Below, piece after piece: positions 60,892 through 64,000 of a stretch of DNA of 64,000 bases. Under the pieces are notes generated by a model. The model had not been told where the DNA came from. It worked only from the letters and a program-made list of their open reading frames with translations, and did not search any database. Positions within the stretch are counted from its first letter, which is position 1; each line of letters begins with the position of its first letter. Both the position numbers and the translations under genes were made by a program. This stretch comes from Ottowia oryzae (GTDB taxonomy: Bacteria; Pseudomonadota; Gammaproteobacteria; Burkholderiales; Burkholderiaceae_C): contig NZ_CP027666.1 in the NCBI RefSeq assembly GCF_003008535.1, forward strand, positions 2,407,501 to 2,471,500. Reading direction: 5' to 3'.

Positions 60892-60911
60892 AGCCACCCG
60901 CTTGGGTGGCT
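60892..60911 (+). terminator. Rho-independent terminator after the binding-protein gene
   Basis: Perfect 8-bp stem AGCCACCC / GGGTGGCT with a 4-nt loop, preceded by an A run and followed by TTTTTG. A second hairpin (ACGACGG / CCGTCGT, 60851-60875) lies just before it. The gap up to 61122 holds nothing else I recognise. Confidence 0.9.
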
Positions 60912-61122
60912 TTTTGTTTGGGGTGGTGAAATTGACAAAATCCCTCGACCCTAATTGACATCTTCACACTCAAAGAACACGAAAGCCCGACGCCGGCGTG
61001 AGGTCAATGATTGGCTCATCGGCATCGCTGCTCAACGCGCGAAGGTTTGCGATTTTGGGAAGTGATCCGACCGCGGGCGAAATAGATCGAATTCGTATGC
61101 GCCCGGAAAGGACAGCTTTTAA

Positions 61123-61551
61123 TCAAGGACTTTCGTGTCTGCAACAGGTGCCCGACGAAATACAGGCCGGCTGCACATTCAAGTCGAGGGAATTCAAGTA
61201 CCTTTTGTCTGAAAACCCGACTGGCCTGTCTTCAACCTCATACGAAATCGGTGCATTGCCCGTATTAAGTCCATGAAGCAACCGCGCGACGTGCCGAAGG
61301 CGCTCTTCGGCCAGCTGGCGTTGGCGCTTCACCGCTGGAGCAGCCGCGATAATCGACTCAATACCAAGCCCATCGCGCCACTGAATAAACCATTCTGCCA
61401 AGACGCGGGCATTGCGGGCGCCCAACCCAGCGCTACCTTCGTCAAAATTGACCGTGATTTGCCGGTCTGAAAGACTGCATGCGCCTGCCGCGTGAACGAA
61501 TGCAAACAGAAGACAAGTTGCTATGGCGCTAAATGGTGCGTGCTTGCGCAT
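61123..61551 (-). CDS. Secreted protein of unknown function, possibly OmpA-like
   Basis: Protein of 142 aa with a signal peptide (ATCLLFAFVHAAGAC, cleavage near 24; a lipobox-like AGAC is present but followed by S). The segment QITVNFDEGSAGLGARNARV, then RQRQLAEERLRHVARLLHGL, resembles the NFDxGSA...R..A..RA...L pattern of OmpA-like peptidoglycan-binding domains, but weakly. The C-terminus has two cysteines in CISSGTCC. Base composition here (60.95-61.65 kb) is less GC-rich than in neighbours, which may mean transfer. The gene has no operon partner. Confidence 0.6.
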   Translation of the reverse strand: MRKHAPFSAIATCLLFAFVHAAGACSLSDRQITVNFDEGSAGLGARNARVLAEWFIQWRDGLGIESIIAAAPAVKRQRQLAEERLRHVARLLHGLNTGNAPISYEVEDRPVGFSDKRYLNSLDLNVQPACISSGTCCRHESP

Positions 61552-61690
61552 TCAAAAAATCTTCTATTTGACTAATTTCCATGGCATTGGCCGCGAAAGT
61601 AGCGGCACTTGACTTGCCCAGCGGATTTTCCAGCTGCGGTGGTCGCGTTTCTGCGAGCGCGATACGACGGGGGCGATTCAGGCGGCATCG

Positions 61691-63868
61691 CTAATCACTA
61701 CCCCCAAATCGCCCGGCGCGCAGCTTGCGCGCCAACGTGGCTTCAACCGGCAGCGGTTCATCGTGCAGCCACGCGGCGGCGATTTCGCCGCACAGCACCG
61801 CCAAGGTAAGGCCGCGCGCGCCCAGGCCTGTCAACACATGCACGGGCAGCAGACCTTGATTTGCTGCAGAAGTAATAGCTGCCGGCGCTGGTGGCTGCTG
61901 CGCTGGGGGCGGATTTGATTCGGTTTCCAGCGCAATGCCTGTCGCCCAGGCGCCGACTGCGGGCAGGCGATCCGGCAAGGTGGCGCGCACGCCTGCCCAA
62001 GGGCGCGCGCGGCCGTCGGCCCATTGGGTGTCCAACACTTTGGCAGCGTTGGGCAGCAGCTCGCCCAGGCGCGTGCGGTTGTGCGCGTGGTCTTCGTCAC
62101 GCAGCACGGTTTGGGCTTGCCCGCGCTCGAACGTAGAGCCGGTGACCCACAACGGGGCGCACGTATCGGCGGGCACATGCGCGATCAGGCTGCCGTGGCC
62201 GTTGACCGGAAACGGTGGCAGCGCCGTTGCATCGACCAGGCCGGCCGCGCTGGTATGGCCCGAGCCGCCTAAGTCGCCCGCCGGCGGCATGGGGCCCCAT
62301 GCGACCTGACCGCGCAGCGCGTGCAGGGGCAGGGGCGGGGGCAGGGCTTGGGCGGGCGCGACGGCCTCGGGGGCGCTGGCCCGTTCGCCCAGCACCTGCC
62401 AGCGTGGCCCCCCGGCGCGCAGGCCGGTGACTTTGGCGCGGCCTACCCAGCTGATGCCGGGCGCGCCCAACATGGCTCGCACCAGCGCGGCGGGCCGAAT
62501 CCACCCCGCGTGCGCGTGCCACAGGGCGCGGTGCTCGTCGTCCAGCGGCACGCCTGCGGCCTGGGCGCGCTGTTGCGTGCGCGGGTCGGTGTCTGGCCAG
62601 GATTCGGGCGCTGTGGCTTGGGCTGGTGGCGTGGGCGCGGCGTTGGCCAGCGCCGCCAGCCAGTCGGCCGGCAGGCGGCGCTCGCCGGGTGCGTGGCGTT
62701 CCAGCACGCCGGTGGCGGCAAAGTCCACGCCGTCTTGCAGCAACGCGGCAGCGCGCGCCAGGGTGGCGCGGGCGCCGGCGCGGGTCAGGCGCGACACGGG
62801 GCGGTCGTCGGGCGATACGTGCGGCGCCACCACGCCGGCGGGCAGGCCGGATGCACCCGTGGCCGGCTCGTCGGCCTGGTCCAGCACCGTTACCTGCCAG
62901 CCACGCTGGGCCAGGCTGTACGCCACCGAGGCGCCCGCCAGGCCCGCGCCCACCACCACGCAGTGGCCGGGCGCGGCGGCTTGCACCGGTGCGTCGGGCG
63001 TGGGGCGCCGCTTGGGCGACCAGTGCGGCGCCAGGGTCGCGCGCAGCACGCTGCGCTTGGGGGGCGGGCCGGGGACGCGTTCGACCACCAAGCCGCAGGT
63101 GGTCAGGCCTTCGCGCACGCTGGCGGCCACGCTCCAGGTGGCGGCGCGCGCGCCGGGGCGCGCCAGGCGTGCAACGGCCTTGAGCACGGGCAGCCCCCAC
63201 ATGTCGGGGTTGCGGGCGGGGTCGAACCCGTCCAGGTAGATGCTGTCGAAGCGGCCACTCAGCTCAGCCAGCATGGCGCGCACGTCGCCCACCGCCAGGG
63301 TGAGTTGGACGCGGCCTTCGTCCAGGCGGATGCGGTGCAGGCCGGGCAGCAGACCGTGCCACTGCTCGGCCAGCGCTTTGGCCAGCGGGCGCAGCGCGGA
63401 GTAGGGGGCGGCGCTGCGCAACAGGTCGGCCGCGTCGGGCGGCCAGGCCTCTACGGCGCTGTAGAACAGGCGCTGGGGGCGCGCTGAGTCTTCGCGCCAG
63501 GCTTGCCACGTCGCCAGAAAGTTCAGGCCCAGGCCAAAACCCGTTTCCAGCACCGCCCAGCTGGCGGCGTGGGCCCAGGCGCTGGGGGATGGCGGCGCCG
63601 GATCGGCCGGTGGCGCTTCAGCGGGCGCCGTGGTGATGAGAACACCTGGGGCAGTCGATTCGGGTGCTTGCCGCGCTGCCGGCAGTGGCGGCACATCGCC
63701 CGCATTCGCCGTGCGTGCCACACGCGCTGGCTCGCCGGGCAGCAGCCCGCACCCGCGCAAGAACACCTCGCGCGCCTGCGTCAGGCCGCTCAGGCTGCGG
63801 TAGATATCGCCAAAGCGCGGGCTGACGGGCGTGCCGTCGTCGCGCCATTGCACCGTTGGCTGGGTCAT
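61691..63868 (-). CDS. mnmC: Bifunctional tRNA mnm5s2U34 methyltransferase / FAD-dependent cmnm5s2U34 oxidoreductase
   Basis: MnmC of 725 aa, which finishes the mnm5s2U modification at tRNA wobble uridine. The N-terminal MnmD methyltransferase has ETGFGLGLNFLATWQAWRED and DSIYLDGFDPARNPDMW. The C-terminal MnmC oxidoreductase starts at the FAD motif VVVGAGLAGASVAYSLAQRG, then GASGLPAGVVAPHVSPDDRP. Between FAD-domain blocks near the C-terminus an in-frame repeat adds PPPAQQPPAPAAITSA. ATG 63868 is chosen because it matches the family start MTQPTVQWRDDGTPVSPRFG. Confidence 0.95.
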   Translation of the reverse strand: MTQPTVQWRDDGTPVSPRFGDIYRSLSGLTQAREVFLRGCGLLPGEPARVARTANAGDVPPLPAARQAPESTAPGVLITTAPAEAPPADPAPPSPSAWAHAASWAVLETGFGLGLNFLATWQAWREDSARPQRLFYSAVEAWPPDAADLLRSAAPYSALRPLAKALAEQWHGLLPGLHRIRLDEGRVQLTLAVGDVRAMLAELSGRFDSIYLDGFDPARNPDMWGLPVLKAVARLARPGARAATWSVAASVREGLTTCGLVVERVPGPPPKRSVLRATLAPHWSPKRRPTPDAPVQAAAPGHCVVVGAGLAGASVAYSLAQRGWQVTVLDQADEPATGASGLPAGVVAPHVSPDDRPVSRLTRAGARATLARAAALLQDGVDFAATGVLERHAPGERRLPADWLAALANAAPTPPAQATAPESWPDTDPRTQQRAQAAGVPLDDEHRALWHAHAGWIRPAALVRAMLGAPGISWVGRAKVTGLRAGGPRWQVLGERASAPEAVAPAQALPPPLPLHALRGQVAWGPMPPAGDLGGSGHTSAAGLVDATALPPFPVNGHGSLIAHVPADTCAPLWVTGSTFERGQAQTVLRDEDHAHNRTRLGELLPNAAKVLDTQWADGRARPWAGVRATLPDRLPAVGAWATGIALETESNPPPAQQPPAPAAITSAANQGLLPVHVLTGLGARGLTLAVLCGEIAAAWLHDEPLPVEATLARKLRAGRFGGSD
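61865..61922 (+). repeat. Dispersed short repeat inside mnmC (in frame)
   Basis: Has GAAGTAATAGCTGCCGGCGC, then GCTGCGCTGGGGGCGGATTT. It is antisense to mnmC, which reads it in the same frame as aceF and ligD. Confidence 0.8.
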
Positions 63869-63869
63869 T

Positions 63870-63935
63870 TTGCTATGAATAGATGAGCTGGCGGCGCAGG
63901 TCACACCAGCGCCAGAGGCCTATTTTGCTCCAAAC
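63870..63935 (+). repeat. Dispersed short repeat, forward copy upstream of mnmC
   Basis: Has GCTATGAATAGATGAGCTGG, then CACCAGCGCCAGAGGCCTAT and TTTGCTCC. It starts one base upstream of the mnmC start codon, so it forms the 5' leader of mnmC. Confidence 0.75.
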
Positions 63936-64000
63936 GCCAGTTGCCGAGACGGCATGCATCAGGGGCGCGGCGCCGCCCGCCGTGCCTGCGCCTCAGTCGT

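Noticed and set aside
60998..61276. Plus-strand open frame of 92 codons
   Set aside because: It lies antisense to the better-supported secreted protein gene (61123-61551), with no ribosome binding site and no recognisable domain.
63959..64000. Possible C-terminal end of a minus-strand gene at the right edge (TEAQARRAAPRP then stop)
   Set aside because: Only 13 codons are visible and the composition alone cannot tell coding from non-coding GC-rich DNA.

Overview
The window reads as chromosomal DNA of a GC-rich betaproteobacterium, most likely family Comamonadaceae (Acidovorax/Ottowia/Comamonas relatives). This rests on gene content and order: etfBA next to an acyl-CoA dehydrogenase, paired cyanophycin synthetases divergent from an ABC transporter plus DUF1854 gene, grpE-dnaK-x-dnaJ, aceE-aceF-x-lpdA with a lipoyl-bearing LpdA, and pepA divergent from lptFG. 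It also rests on many copies of a short dispersed repeat that I recognise from this family. The genus is inference. I found no rRNA, tRNA, CRISPR array, insertion sequence or prophage.

Layout. 1-6.4 kb: tail of an enoyl-CoA hydratase, an MscS-type channel, etfB-etfA, an acyl-CoA dehydrogenase and a nitronate monooxygenase. 6.8-14.7 kb: cyanophycin locus, with cphA and a CphA2-like paralogue on the minus strand, and an ABC exporter-type protein plus a DUF1854 protein on the plus strand. 14.8-16 kb: a radical SAM protein (PA0069/SplB-like) behind a LexA-type operator. 16.5-23.9 kb: eptA-like gene, dnaJ, a small protein, dnaK, grpE (with a sigma-32-type promoter), FKBP and an HxlR regulator. 24.3-30.6 kb: thioesterase, crotonase, Bug-type receptor, glutaredoxin-like secreted protein, prlC and folD. 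30.7-41.2 kb: a FixJ-like regulator and its sensor kinase, divergent from the pyruvate dehydrogenase operon aceE-aceF-(racemase-like)-lpdA. 41.7-47.4 kb: cycA, an RlmI-like methyltransferase, an SDR/BASS transporter/class II aldolase operon and a Crp-family regulator. 47.4-53.2 kb: ligD and ku (end joining), an EVE protein and a methionine-type aminotransferase. 53.5-59.6 kb: cysB, cbiX, lptG-lptF, then pepA, holC and a small gene. 59.6-63.9 kb: a sigma-54-type promoter with a branched-chain amino acid binding protein, a secreted orphan and mnmC.

The most unusual feature is a dispersed element of about 55-65 bp with some 20 copies in 64 kb. It lies in intergenic gaps but also inside genes (aceF, lpdA, ligD twice, mnmC, the radical SAM gene, possibly eptA). 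The five antisense-orientation copies in aceF, lpdA, ligD and mnmC are all read in the same frame and give Ala/Pro-rich linker peptides. Two more copies supply stop codons. This resembles the protein-coding palindromic elements of Rickettsia.

Other points worth attention are a 48-bp near-perfect palindrome centred on the LexA box; a glutamate-racemase-like protein inside the PDH operon with both catalytic cysteines replaced by serine; and a CphA paralogue with a degenerate Mur-ligase P-loop and no C-terminal Mur domain.
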